64,000 nt of DNA from Aliikangiella coralliicola (GCF_007004725.1 NZ_ML660162.1:558001-622000), one strand, 5' to 3'; numbered from the stretch's first letter, positions 24,769 through 36,028 are shown. The notes: generated by a model not told the origin, from the letters alone. Program-made: numbers and translations.

Positions 24769-25799
24769 TTCACTCTCATATCGCTGACGCGATCAAAACA
24801 CCTCATATTGTTAAATTAAAAGACAACTTATTTGTAGCGCGTTTTGAGTCAATGAAAATTTACTCAACACTTAAAGCAGTGGAACTATTGCTTAAAGAAG
24901 GAAAAATTCACTCAGGTGATACTTTACTGGACAGTTCTAGTGGTATTTATGCCTACGCTTTAGCTTTGGCTTGTAACAAGTTCGGTTTGAAATGCCATAT
25001 TATTGCAAGTAAAACAGTCGATGCGACTTTAAAATTACAGCTAGAACTTCTAGGCGCAGTTGTAGAGCCTGCAGCCAGCGCACCCAATTTAAAAATGGAC
25101 CAGGAAAATCGTGTTAAGCGTATTTATCAAATCTTAGAAGAAAGAAAAGATATTCACTGGATGCAACAATACCATGACGATATTCACTACAAAGGATATC
25201 AAGAATTTGCCGAACTTATCGCCAACAATTTTCAGCACTCTTCACTTAATATTGTTGGAGGTGTCGGTTCTGGGTGCTCCACTGGTGCAATTGCGACTTA
25301 CTTAAAAAATATGGGGGTTGACGCTAAATTACACGGCGTACAACCATTCGGTAGCATTACTTTTAATTCTCAACACTTGGAAGATCCAGGCATTATTATC
25401 GCCGGGATTGGTAGCGCAATTCCTTTTAAAAATGTTCGCTTTAACCTTTATGACTATATCCATTGGATTACCTTCGACTATAGTCTTAGCGGTACAATTG
25501 CTTTATTAAAAAAGTACGCAATTTTCGCAGGCCTTTCTGCTGGCGCTTGTCACACAATTGCAGACTGGTGTAGCCGAAGGTACGAAACGCCTTGTTTATT
25601 TATCGCTGCAGATACAGGACATCGTTATTTAGACGAAGTTTTTAAGCAGTCTGAAAATGCTTTCCCGCTAGAAGAACTTTCACCAATCTTCATTAATGAT
25701 CTAGATGGCATCGAAATGCCCTGGAGTGTTATGCATTGGAATAAGAGAGAGTTAACCGAGGCGAAGCAAAACATCAAAGAAGAATTGGTACCAGTTTAA
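24765..25799 (+). CDS. PLP-dependent cysteine-synthase-like enzyme
   Basis: A 344-residue fold-type II PLP enzyme of the cysteine synthase/threonine synthase group. The N-terminal ARFESMKIYSTLKA region replaces the usual NPTGSxKDR lysine motif; K31 or K37 would hold PLP. LLDSSSGIYAYALALAC is the Asn/Ser-Gly loop that binds substrate carboxylate. GGVGSGCSTGA (about 163-173) is the phosphate-binding loop. The start ATG overlaps the kinase stop and has GGAG eight bases upstream. By analogy with SbnA, which replaces the phosphate of O-phosphoserine by an amine of another amino acid, it may make a beta-amino (diaminopropionate-type) building block. Substrates are inferred from the upstream kinase. 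Confidence 0.86.
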   Translation: MIHSHIADAIKTPHIVKLKDNLFVARFESMKIYSTLKAVELLLKEGKIHSGDTLLDSSSGIYAYALALACNKFGLKCHIIASKTVDATLKLQLELLGAVVEPAASAPNLKMDQENRVKRIYQILEERKDIHWMQQYHDDIHYKGYQEFAELIANNFQHSSLNIVGGVGSGCSTGAIATYLKNMGVDAKLHGVQPFGSITFNSQHLEDPGIIIAGIGSAIPFKNVRFNLYDYIHWITFDYSLSGTIALLKKYAIFAGLSAGACHTIADWCSRRYETPCLFIAADTGHRYLDEVFKQSENAFPLEELSPIFINDLDGIEMPWSVMHWNKRELTEAKQNIKEELVPV

Positions 25800-25828
25800 A
25801 GTTAACAACAATAATAGGAAGAGGTTCA

Positions 25829-27136
25829 TTGAATAACACATTACAACCTACCTCAAAATCTGACAGAATAGAAACGTTGGACCTCATTCGTGGATTTGCA
25901 CTTTGCGGCATATTATTAGCTAACCTGATGAGCTTTTCCGGATTTTATGCGCTTAACTTACAGCAAATAGAACAACTCCCCTTGTATGATAGAACAACAC
26001 TATTCTTAATTGATTTTTTAATTGAAAGTAAGTTTTATGCACTATTTTCAATATTGTTAGGTATAGGCTTTTGGTTACACCTTATCAAAAGTAACAGTTC
26101 GTTGGATTCTAAGCTACTCGTCAAAATTTGGTATCGGCGCATGTTCATCCTGCTGATCATAGGCCTGACTCATATGTTTTTTATTTGGCATGGAGACATA
26201 CTCACCCTATATAGTCTGGTTGGAATTCTACTACCACTTTTTCTTAATAAATCATCTAAGAATCTTTTGAGGTGGATAGTAATATTAATGCTCATACCTT
26301 TGCTTATTCATTTGCTGTTAATCCTGACAGCCGATGGAAGTTTTTGGAAAATTCTTTCGAATATAAAAAATACTTTAAAAAGTAATTTAGGATACGCGAC
26401 TTTTAGCCAGCTTGAATTACGAACTTCGAGCGATATCACTAGTGTATTTTTTGCTAATGTTTTTTCGGCGATTGAACGCCCAATGAGCTATTTGAAAACA
26501 GGACGTTATTTTATTGTTCTCGCCTATTTTTTAATTGGTGTTTATCTAGCAATAAGATATCTTCCTTTATTGCAGAGTAAAGCTCAGTCATATACTCCAT
26601 CGAATAAAATAATAGTCGCCCTTCTTATTCCCGGTCTTATTTTCAATGCCATCTATGCATGGATAAAAGCAATTGAAGGATCTCCTTTTATTTTAAGTAA
26701 TTTGGGCCTGCTACAAAACTTCGCCCAAATAGCTGGAGCAATACTTTTAGCGCTCGCGTATATCGCGATATTCGTTAAGCTTTTTAAGAAATTAGAGCAA
26801 GGATTAATAACAAGGTCTCTTATCGTATTAGGAAGAATGTCTCTTACCAATTATTTGATACAAACCAGTCTATGTGTATTCATTTTTTATGGATACGGAC
26901 TTTCACTAATGGGAAAAATCCCCTTCTATCAGATTACTTTGTTTGCAATTGGAGTTTTATCGGCGCAAATTGTATTGAGCCACTTTTGGCTAAAACATTT
27001 TTCTCATGGACCATTGGAAATAATTTGGAGAAAGTTTACTTATCCTGAAGTCGAGAATACTAAAGTCAAAAGTCATAATGCTGATACTACCAATAATAAA
27101 CCTTGTAGTAACCAAAAAAGCTACGCGACTAAATGA
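25829..27136 (+). CDS. DUF418 multi-pass membrane protein
   Basis: A 435-residue integral membrane protein with about 8-10 transmembrane helices. The DUF418 family start is LDLIRGFALCGILLANLMSF, and the C-terminal DUF418 domain (about 240-400) has the GRMSLTNYLIQT motif. A TTG start at 25829 is supported by AGGAAGAGG six to eight bases upstream. It follows the PLP-enzyme gene by 29 bases, so it is probably in the same transcript. DUF418 proteins are related to acyltransferase-like membrane proteins, but no reaction is known. It may serve the metallophore pathway (transport or acyl modification) or be an unrelated neighbour. Confidence 0.82.
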   Translation: MNNTLQPTSKSDRIETLDLIRGFALCGILLANLMSFSGFYALNLQQIEQLPLYDRTTLFLIDFLIESKFYALFSILLGIGFWLHLIKSNSSLDSKLLVKIWYRRMFILLIIGLTHMFFIWHGDILTLYSLVGILLPLFLNKSSKNLLRWIVILMLIPLLIHLLLILTADGSFWKILSNIKNTLKSNLGYATFSQLELRTSSDITSVFFANVFSAIERPMSYLKTGRYFIVLAYFLIGVYLAIRYLPLLQSKAQSYTPSNKIIVALLIPGLIFNAIYAWIKAIEGSPFILSNLGLLQNFAQIAGAILLALAYIAIFVKLFKKLEQGLITRSLIVLGRMSLTNYLIQTSLCVFIFYGYGLSLMGKIPFYQITLFAIGVLSAQIVLSHFWLKHFSHGPLEIIWRKFTYPEVENTKVKSHNADTTNNKPCSNQKSYATK

Positions 27137-27284
27137 TGAGAAGTTTACTTATTTTCCTTTACTTGGTTTATGACGAATCAACTGCTCGTTTATCAATATT
27201 AATCGAGATATGACTGTCTAATGCACTAGCCAATATACCCTATTAGAACTTTATCAAATTAGTTATTAAAAATAGAGAATTCAC

Positions 27285-28028
27285 ATGCTTGTCACTAAAA
27301 ATCTTACAAAGAAGTTTGTTAACCAAATGGCTGTAAATAACTTGTCGCTCAATATACAACCGGGAGAAATTTTATGTTTATTGGGTTCTAACGGTGCAGG
27401 CAAGAGCACAACTTTAAATCTTATTCTTAGTTTTATTGAGGCCGACAGTGGTGAAATATTTGTTGACGGAAATAAAATCGATATATCAAAACAAACTTCG
27501 GTTGTTGAGGCACGAAAAAAAATTGCTTATTTGCCGGAACAAGTGAACCTTTATGAACAATTCAACGCCATCGAAAACCTGGAATATCTGACACAATTAA
27601 GCGAGATAAATACCAGTAAAGAAGAGATCAAACAAGCACTTGGCCAAACAGGGCTATATGAGAAAGCTTGGGCGCAACCACTCAAACAATATTCCAAGGG
27701 CATGAAACAAAAAGTTGGTATCGCATTTTCTGTATTAAGGAAAGCAAAACTACTTCTACTTGACGAACCGACTTCGGGTTTGGATTTAACGGCCACTAAT
27801 GAGTTTATACAGCTTGTCAAAACGCTAGCCAATCAAGATACAGCAGTGTTATTAGTTACACACGATCTTTACTGCGCCGAAAAGTTGGCGACACATATTG
27901 CCATTATCGATAACGGAACAGTGGTTGACTCGTTAATCGCTGACGACCTGTCACAAGGAGAATTACAAAAACGATATCTGGATGTTATTGGTGTTAATTC
28001 AAAACCTTCTCATCAAGTTTTAAATTGA
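27285..28028 (+). CDS. ABC transporter ATP-binding protein (ABC-2 type exporter)
   Basis: A 247-residue ATPase with Walker A GSNGAGKSTTL (about residue 38), Q-loop LPEQVNLYEQF, signature YSKGMKQKVGIAFSV, Walker B KLLLLDEPTSGLD and switch THD. It is of the DrrA/CcmA/NosF group, which pairs with ABC-2 permeases. The two DUF3526 permease genes follow after 10 bases and in overlap. A 148-base gap separates it from DUF418, so it may have its own promoter. The cargo is unknown. Confidence 0.9.
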   Translation: MLVTKNLTKKFVNQMAVNNLSLNIQPGEILCLLGSNGAGKSTTLNLILSFIEADSGEIFVDGNKIDISKQTSVVEARKKIAYLPEQVNLYEQFNAIENLEYLTQLSEINTSKEEIKQALGQTGLYEKAWAQPLKQYSKGMKQKVGIAFSVLRKAKLLLLDEPTSGLDLTATNEFIQLVKTLANQDTAVLLVTHDLYCAEKLATHIAIIDNGTVVDSLIADDLSQGELQKRYLDVIGVNSKPSHQVLN

Positions 28029-28038
28029 GGTAAGTTTT

Positions 28039-29475
28039 GTGAACAATATATTGACTGTATTTCGCCACGAGTGGCGACAGAAGAGTAAAGAAAAGTTACT
28101 CACATTAATGTTTATAATCAGCCAGGGACTCATGTTCACCGCTTTAATTTCGGGCTGGAGTCAACATATGCAAACTCAGGAAAAACAGGCAAAAGCACAA
28201 GAAATAGTTGAGCATCAATGGAACTCACAACCTGATCGCCATCCTCACAGAGTTGCTCACTTTGGTCATTTCACTTTTAGACCACCTAGCGCTTTAAGTT
28301 TCTTTGATATTGGTGTCAATAATTTTGTTGGCAATAGTATTTTTATCGAAGCTCACCGACAAAACAGCGCTAATTTTGCCAATGATCAGGGCAGTGGCAC
28401 CTTACTCAGGTTTTCGGAAATGTCAGTCGCTAATCTGATGCTCACTTTTTGGCCTTTGCTCCTGATCGCAATGGCGTTTGGCACCATCGCTGCCGAGAAA
28501 AAAGGCGGCACACTAAAACTATTGCTGTCTGTTGATGTTTCCATAACTCAGCTATTGACGGGTAAAGGACTTTGCTACCTGGTTATATCTTTACTTTTTA
28601 TATTGCCAGTGTTTATAGCCACTTTGGCCTTACTGCTTTTCGCGGATGTAACATATGCGAGTGACACTTTAATTCGAGTGGGCCTATTGGCCGTTATTTA
28701 TATCATGTATAGCGTGTTTTGGATCGCGTGTATTCTTTTAGTATCAAGCTTAACCAATTTGCCGCGGTACGCCCTGGGTATATTGATTTCGTTGTGGTTT
28801 GTTCTGGTTATCATCAGTCCCAGGTTGTTAGCAGATATTGCTGCTGAACAATTTCCGCAATTAAGCAGAAACGCATTTGACCGTGAAATAAAAGAACAAG
28901 TGAGTCAAATTGGAAATAGTCATAACCCAGACGATCCGCATTTTAATGAGTTTAAAGCTAAGACTCTACAGCGTTACGGTGTCAAAACTGTAGAAGAGTT
29001 GCCTGTGAACTATCGAGCACTTGTCATTCAAGAAGGAGAGCGAATTAGTAGTGAAATTTATTCCAAACTTTATAAAGCATCGATTTTACAACAAGAAAAG
29101 CAATTTCTTTTTGTCAGCAATTTCTACTGGATAAATCCATATTTATTGTTTCGAGACTTGTCCATGGCTGTTTCAGGATCGAACATCAAACACTTTTATG
29201 ATTACGAGCTACAGTCAGAACAGCACAGGTTTAACCGTATAACCAAGTTAAATCAAATCCACGCTGAGCATATTGACTACCATCAAGATAGAGGCTCAAA
29301 AGCCCACCATGACATGTGGTCAAAATTTCAGGCGTTCCACTATCAAGCACCGAATTTAGTAGTCTCTGTGAAACCCTTTACCAGTTTTTGGCCTATACCA
29401 TTAGTGATAATTGGTATCGTCATTTTCACAGCAAGAAGCCGACCAATAAAAAGGAGGCTTTATGCCTGGTCTTAA
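28039..29475 (+). CDS. ABC-2 type permease, DUF3526-like (first)
   Basis: A 478-residue permease starting at a GTG (28039) with GAGG eight bases upstream. It has one N-terminal transmembrane helix (about 18-38), a large periplasmic segment containing RPPSALSFFDIGVNNFVGN, then a cluster of helices (about 135-290) with IAAEKKGGTLKLLLS, a second periplasmic segment and a C-terminal helix. The form matches the ABC-2/DUF3526 permeases that occur in tandem pairs, often near TonB receptor genes. It probably pairs with the next gene to form a heterodimeric membrane channel with the preceding ATPase. Confidence 0.86.
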   Translation: MNNILTVFRHEWRQKSKEKLLTLMFIISQGLMFTALISGWSQHMQTQEKQAKAQEIVEHQWNSQPDRHPHRVAHFGHFTFRPPSALSFFDIGVNNFVGNSIFIEAHRQNSANFANDQGSGTLLRFSEMSVANLMLTFWPLLLIAMAFGTIAAEKKGGTLKLLLSVDVSITQLLTGKGLCYLVISLLFILPVFIATLALLLFADVTYASDTLIRVGLLAVIYIMYSVFWIACILLVSSLTNLPRYALGILISLWFVLVIISPRLLADIAAEQFPQLSRNAFDREIKEQVSQIGNSHNPDDPHFNEFKAKTLQRYGVKTVEELPVNYRALVIQEGERISSEIYSKLYKASILQQEKQFLFVSNFYWINPYLLFRDLSMAVSGSNIKHFYDYELQSEQHRFNRITKLNQIHAEHIDYHQDRGSKAHHDMWSKFQAFHYQAPNLVVSVKPFTSFWPIPLVIIGIVIFTARSRPIKRRLYAWS

Positions 29476-30856
29476 AATCTCTAATCTTAAAATACCTAGC
29501 CTTAAACTAGAGTTCAAATTATTGTTTAGTAGCATAGCCTCTCGGATCACGCTTGGTTTGATCTTTGTTTGCACCATATTAGCTATTCATCTGGGTGAGC
29601 AAAGTAGACAAAGAGTATTAACAGAACAGCAACTTTCAGATGCTGCTTATCAAACAAAAATCAGCGAATATAAAGAACAAGCTAAACTACCAAGCGCCGG
29701 GAGCTTAGGATATTATTTATTTTCTCCAACTCGCTGGTATTTATCACCATGGACTAGTTTGTTTACTGGGCAAAGCCAGACCGCATACAGCTCAATGCCA
29801 ATACGCGCTCTTGCTTTACAAGGACAAATCTACAGCCGCGAAATCTTGAACCCTTCATGGCAAAAAGCCGGTCGTCTCGATCTGGGTTTTGTTCTCATTT
29901 ATTTAATGCCTATTTTGCTTGGCGTCCTCTCTATTACACTGCTTAGCGAAGAAAAGGAATCTAACCGCTGGCGCATGTTAGGCTCTATTGGAAAGATTGG
30001 AAAAATATTGATATGGCGCCGGCTTATGCTGGCATCTTCTACTATCACTGTAATTGGTTGGGGGGCCATATTATTGGCTGTAATTTGGCTATCCATTCCG
30101 TTTGATCTGGTTTTGGTCTGGCTGCTGCTGATCTTTAGTGTTTACATGATGTTTTGGACTATTATTGCCGGACTCATCATTAGTTTAGCGAAAGGCTCAA
30201 CTTTCAATACGATGAGTTACATTGGCGTTTGGTTAGTGTTGACAATATTGATCCCGGCTTCAGTCCACTTACATCTACAACATCAATATGATGAAAAGCC
30301 AGAACTTCAAGCAACACTTGAGCAACGTATGGTTATGAATAATGGCTGGGATAAAAAAGGCGAGACAATGTTTGCAGAGTTTAAGCAACAATATCCTGAA
30401 TATAGCGACTTTAAGTTACCAGATCGGAGTGGTTCCTGGGAATGGTATTATGCGCAACAACATATGAGTGATGTCGCAGTTGATAAATATTGGCAGCATT
30501 ATTTATCGCAAGAACGTTCCAGGATTGAAGAACTCAAAAAGCTGAGTATGCTGTCGCCAAGTATTGCATTTCAGTTAGCGGTGAATCGCGTGGCTGGTAG
30601 TGGGAGTCAAGACTGGTTTGAACAAACGCAAAAAATTAGTGAGCACCACCAGAACATTCGAGAATTTATATATTTCTATTTATATAATGGAAAACAGGTC
30701 GATAAAAAAGCGCTAGAAAACTTTCCAAAATTTAAGCAGAATAAACAAGGTTATCAGCCATCTTTTATATGGCCATTAATATTTTTGTTGTTGGGTGTTG
30801 TCTTGTATTATTTTGTGTTTTTAAAATTGCAGAGAGTTTCGACTTCAGATAGCTAA
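29462..30856 (+). CDS. ABC-2 type permease, DUF3526 (second)
   Basis: A 464-residue permease of the same architecture as its upstream neighbour: N-terminal helix (about 23-42), periplasmic segment, helix cluster with LLSEEKESNRWRMLGS, second periplasmic segment and C-terminal helix. An ideal Shine-Dalgarno (AGGAGG) lies inside the end of the preceding gene, and the coding regions overlap by 14 bases, which implies coupled translation. It is the last gene of the ABC operon. The two permeases look like ancient duplicates with diverged periplasmic domains. Confidence 0.86.
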   Translation: MPGLKISNLKIPSLKLEFKLLFSSIASRITLGLIFVCTILAIHLGEQSRQRVLTEQQLSDAAYQTKISEYKEQAKLPSAGSLGYYLFSPTRWYLSPWTSLFTGQSQTAYSSMPIRALALQGQIYSREILNPSWQKAGRLDLGFVLIYLMPILLGVLSITLLSEEKESNRWRMLGSIGKIGKILIWRRLMLASSTITVIGWGAILLAVIWLSIPFDLVLVWLLLIFSVYMMFWTIIAGLIISLAKGSTFNTMSYIGVWLVLTILIPASVHLHLQHQYDEKPELQATLEQRMVMNNGWDKKGETMFAEFKQQYPEYSDFKLPDRSGSWEWYYAQQHMSDVAVDKYWQHYLSQERSRIEELKKLSMLSPSIAFQLAVNRVAGSGSQDWFEQTQKISEHHQNIREFIYFYLYNGKQVDKKALENFPKFKQNKQGYQPSFIWPLIFLLLGVVLYYFVFLKLQRVSTSDS

Positions 30857-30971
30857 CATTGGCTTTGGAAAATTTAGTTATAGCTGACATTGAAACCAGT
30901 AGCTCTTACACTAAGTCTGAGCTACTACAATGTAGATTTAACCTATTTGATCATTTATTAGTTGCAAAACG

Positions 30972-31544
30972 CTACTTCTTATAAACATTTCGAGCGTATT
31001 TTTTAGGACCTTCTATATCTATAAATTTAAGTGAACATCTATCTATAGCCCCAATTTCTTCGAAGTTCCTTCGAGCTTCCGCCAAGGACATATGGTTTGG
31101 GCCATCACCACCATTTTCCCAAAAACAAACAGTACAAATCTCCCAAGCTCCTTTTTCACCAGGACTTATTGATAAATAGTCACAACATGGGCAAGGAGCG
31201 ACTTCTTCTGGCTCTCCGTCAACAGCACAGTCCAAACCGTATTTTCTTAACTTGTCTTCTATATAGGAATTCTGAACTTTGTTTAACTTAAAGATTAGGA
31301 AGTCCATAAGCAATGGCTCAAAAATATTTCTATCAGGTACGGGCAGATTAGGAAACGAACAAAGAGCCAAAATAGCTTTATCGTCTAAATGAGGCAAATC
31401 ACCATTCTCTATACCTTCTTTTGCTTCACTCTCATTCTCATAAATCGCATATTCGAAAATAATATTCAGCGTATCTTTATCAGAAAGTAAAGCGATGCTT
31501 TTCTTTGCGATTAGCTCTTGCGCTTTTTTTCGTTCAATTTTCAT
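30972..31544 (-). CDS. CPCC-type cysteine-rich protein
   Basis: A 190-residue cytoplasmic protein. The C-terminal part contains a CPCC domain: CPCCDYLSIS (about residue 119), then WEICTVCFWENGGDGPNHMSLAEARRNF. The CPCC...CxxC cysteines form a probable zinc knuckle. The N-terminal 110 residues are helical, acidic and not assignable. CPCC proteins are often encoded among immunity or toxin-related genes in polymorphic toxin loci. No toxin is seen here; it is the first of several small minus-strand genes between the ABC operon and gyrB. Its upstream neighbour is a lipoprotein 109 bases away. Confidence 0.75.
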   Translation of the reverse strand: MKIERKKAQELIAKKSIALLSDKDTLNIIFEYAIYENESEAKEGIENGDLPHLDDKAILALCSFPNLPVPDRNIFEPLLMDFLIFKLNKVQNSYIEDKLRKYGLDCAVDGEPEEVAPCPCCDYLSISPGEKGAWEICTVCFWENGGDGPNHMSLAEARRNFEEIGAIDRCSLKFIDIEGPKKYARNVYKK

Positions 31545-31653
31545 ACACTACATGATTACCTAACTTTAATTACACACGTTTGAGTTACATCTTCAGGCCG
31601 CTATTTCTTATTATCACTTTTCGTATTTTAATTTTAAGTAGAAATGCTTCTAG

Positions 31654-32049
31654 TTAATACTCTTGTATTATAAATACGTTGCGCCTGCCACTATCGCTAT
31701 AGATAGCAATACCTTCTGCTTTCATGCAATAATTTAAGAGGATGTTTTTCGAGTTTGAAAAGCTTAGCGTTGCATCATGAAGAAAAACTGTTTGAGTAGC
31801 ACAAGCCTTATACCTTCTGCCAGATATTAAGGATTTAAAGTCGGCAGCCGAAATTTCCAAGTGATACTCCTTAACTTTAAAAAATGTGTTTATCCCAATA
31901 CTTTCTTCTAACAACAAAGCACTAGAAGGTAAGCTGTTTATTTTAAGCACATTTTTTGCGAGGTGATTGTATTTTGAAGTTTCGTTTTCACACGATGAAA
32001 GTAATAGGAGTCCCAATAAAACACAAACTTTGGCTAATTTTTTTTGCAT
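31654..32049 (-). CDS. Hypothetical lipoprotein
   Basis: A 131-residue protein with a clear lipoprotein signal peptide (VCVLLGLLLLSSC, lipid cysteine near residue 20). The remaining 110 residues contain two further cysteines (ACATQT, YCMKAE) that could form a disulfide. No family is recognised. It lies downstream of decayed gene fragments and is probably a small envelope protein of unknown role. Confidence 0.6.
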   Translation of the reverse strand: MQKKLAKVCVLLGLLLLSSCENETSKYNHLAKNVLKINSLPSSALLLEESIGINTFFKVKEYHLEISAADFKSLISGRRYKACATQTVFLHDATLSFSNSKNILLNYCMKAEGIAIYSDSGRRNVFIIQEY

Positions 32050-32065
32050 TGAATACTCTTAATAC

Positions 32066-32285
32066 TCACGAAGACGAATTGTATATTTGAAGCTGCCAGT
32101 CGAAGCTTAAATGTTTCCCAAATAGCTGATATTGTTTTATACCGTCGATATTTACAAATTTCAAAGGTTTGTTGTTACTAAGCGTAAGAGTTGGTGTAGT
32201 TGATTACAAAATCCACTGAAGAGTTTGGACAAGCCATCTCTCGCTTCTTTGGTACTAAAATTAATTCCATTAAAGAGCACAATCA
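32066..32285 (-). pseudogene. Degraded gene remnant
   Basis: No intact gene lies between 32050 and 32330, but two protein-like stretches remain in different minus-strand frames. One (about 32175-32285) reads FNGINFSTKEARDGLSKLFS and continues SGFCNQLHQLL. The other ends at the TGA at 32066-32068 and reads SNNKPLKFVNIDGIKQYQLF and continues GKHLSFDWQLQIYN. Their order fits one gene broken by a frameshift near 32175-32200 and lacking its 5' end. The family is unknown; the size and context (next to an immunity-like fragment) suggest a small immunity-type gene. This is a reading by eye and needs confirmation. Confidence 0.35.
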
Positions 32286-32330
32286 GTCAAAATTGCTTTT
32301 CGGCTTATACTCAAAGGTAACAACCAATAG

Positions 32331-32808
32331 TTAGTTTAACTCGTCAGCTAACTGAATTAGATTGGAAAGTTTCTTATTAGCATCCGAATGTAAGTTTTTA
32401 AGATCGTTTTCACTCACAGCAAAAAAGTAATCAGGGTTAGTATTCTGGAAAACAAAAACCTTCTCTGATATCGTAATATCTACCACAAGAAGGACCGCCG
32501 ATATTAAGTGCTGTCTTTGATTCCCCTTTAAGCGTCTTATTCACAAAGACTCTCATCTCGTGCTCCCCGCTAGACATACTTTCCAATAAAGCAGAGCCAC
32601 TTCGTGTTTCATTAAGGTTAATTAAAGACTGACAAAATCCTTGCATCGCCTCACTAAGCACCCAGTATTTAGTAAACCCAATAAAATCATCTGATTTAAC
32701 TTCGACTTGTATTCTTACATCATATTCTAAAGATAAGTCTTCAGTCTGTTCATCGATTAAACTTATCGAAAACTCATTCTCGCCAGAGGCTAATTTAATT
32801 TCTTTCAT
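32331..32808 (-). pseudogene. Frameshifted small gene, possibly WapI-like immunity protein
   Basis: The open frame (32437-32808, 123 residues) ends in an odd tail RYYDIREGFCFPEY. Shifting frame by one base at ATCAGAGAAGG (about 32465) gives 40 more protein-like residues, starting KVFVFQNTNPDYFFAVSEND and ending LIQLADELN, to a stop at 32331-32333. A loss or gain within the GA repeat there would explain this. The body (LASGENEFSISL, DDFIGFTKYWVLSEAMQGFC, SGEHEMRV) faintly resembles WapI-type immunity proteins. Its start overlaps the end of the next gene upstream by four bases (ATGA), so it was once part of a two-gene operon. A sequencing error is an alternative. Confidence 0.5.
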
Positions 32809-33386
32809 TCTCTAAACCAGTTTTGCTCCCTTTCGCATAATTTTGCCCATTCATTCCGCTTCATGATTTCCAAGTTATCTAGTTTGTTACCAACTAATAC
32901 AAAATCAGAGTCCCAAGAAAAAACTTCCTTATCATCTTCAGGCCTTTCGCCTTTAAAACTAGGAAGTTGCCCGTTATTGAAAGACCAATATCCATCATCG
33001 AGCAATTTTTTAAGTTCCTTTACACTTTCTGGTACTTTATTAATTATCGGAGCTGAGGAAAGCTGTCGCACAATTTCGTCAACATCAGTGTGTTCATTGT
33101 CCAAATTCCAACCATCGATATCAGTCCAAAGATACGCATCATATCCCTTATGAGTAATCACTATAGTTTGCTCTGACATTTCGACTGAGCCTTGATAGAA
33201 AACACTATATCTTAGACTTTCAGTTTCGGTGAGTTCTAATTCAAAAGGAAAAGCGGGAGCTAAGTTCTTATCCAGAGAATGGTATTCATCTTGAAAAGCC
33301 AAAAACGCTTTCTCTACATCTTTCTCAGTTATCAAGATGTTTTTTATATTATCCCTAAATGTATTTTTATAATGATGCTCTTTCAT
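32805..33386 (-). CDS. Hypothetical 193-aa protein
   Basis: A 193-residue acidic cytoplasmic protein of no recognised family. It is rich in aromatic and acidic residues (AYLWTDIDGWNLDNEHTD, WDSDFVLVGNKLDN), like many small immunity or SUKH-like proteins, but no diagnostic motif is visible. It is coupled by ATGA overlap to the frameshifted gene downstream. The 212 bases between it and gyrB hold only the gyrB terminator. Confidence 0.6.
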   Translation of the reverse strand: MKEHHYKNTFRDNIKNILITEKDVEKAFLAFQDEYHSLDKNLAPAFPFELELTETESLRYSVFYQGSVEMSEQTIVITHKGYDAYLWTDIDGWNLDNEHTDVDEIVRQLSSAPIINKVPESVKELKKLLDDGYWSFNNGQLPSFKGERPEDDKEVFSWDSDFVLVGNKLDNLEIMKRNEWAKLCEREQNWFRE

Positions 33387-33506
33387 TTTCTCAACTAATT
33401 CCGAAGTTAAACCATCCTGTACTTTTTTCGCTCAAATATTTTTTCACATTTCACCACTGATAAAGCTTATTATTAGTAAGTACTCACTATGATTTCTTTT
33501 GAAATA

Positions 33507-33536
33507 AAAAGGGCATGCCTTTCAACATGCCCTTTT
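33507..33536 (-). terminator. gyrB terminator
   Basis: GGGCATG (33511-33517) pairs with CATGCCC (33526-33532). On the minus strand the stem is followed by TTTTTATTTC. It lies about 65 bases beyond the gyrB stop and ends the dnaA-dnaN-recF-gyrB transcript. Confidence 0.85.
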
Positions 33537-33598
33537 ACTTTTTCAAAATTGATGAAACTTCATTCCACGAATTCTGAGCTTTCAAATTAAATGGCTAA

Positions 33599-36028
<2,430 letters not shown>

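Noticed and set aside
15804-25799. Classical siderophore biosynthesis (NRPS, IucA/IucC, nicotianamine synthase)
   Set aside because: None of the diagnostic enzymes is encoded; only kinase, PLP enzyme and ATP-grasp genes are present.
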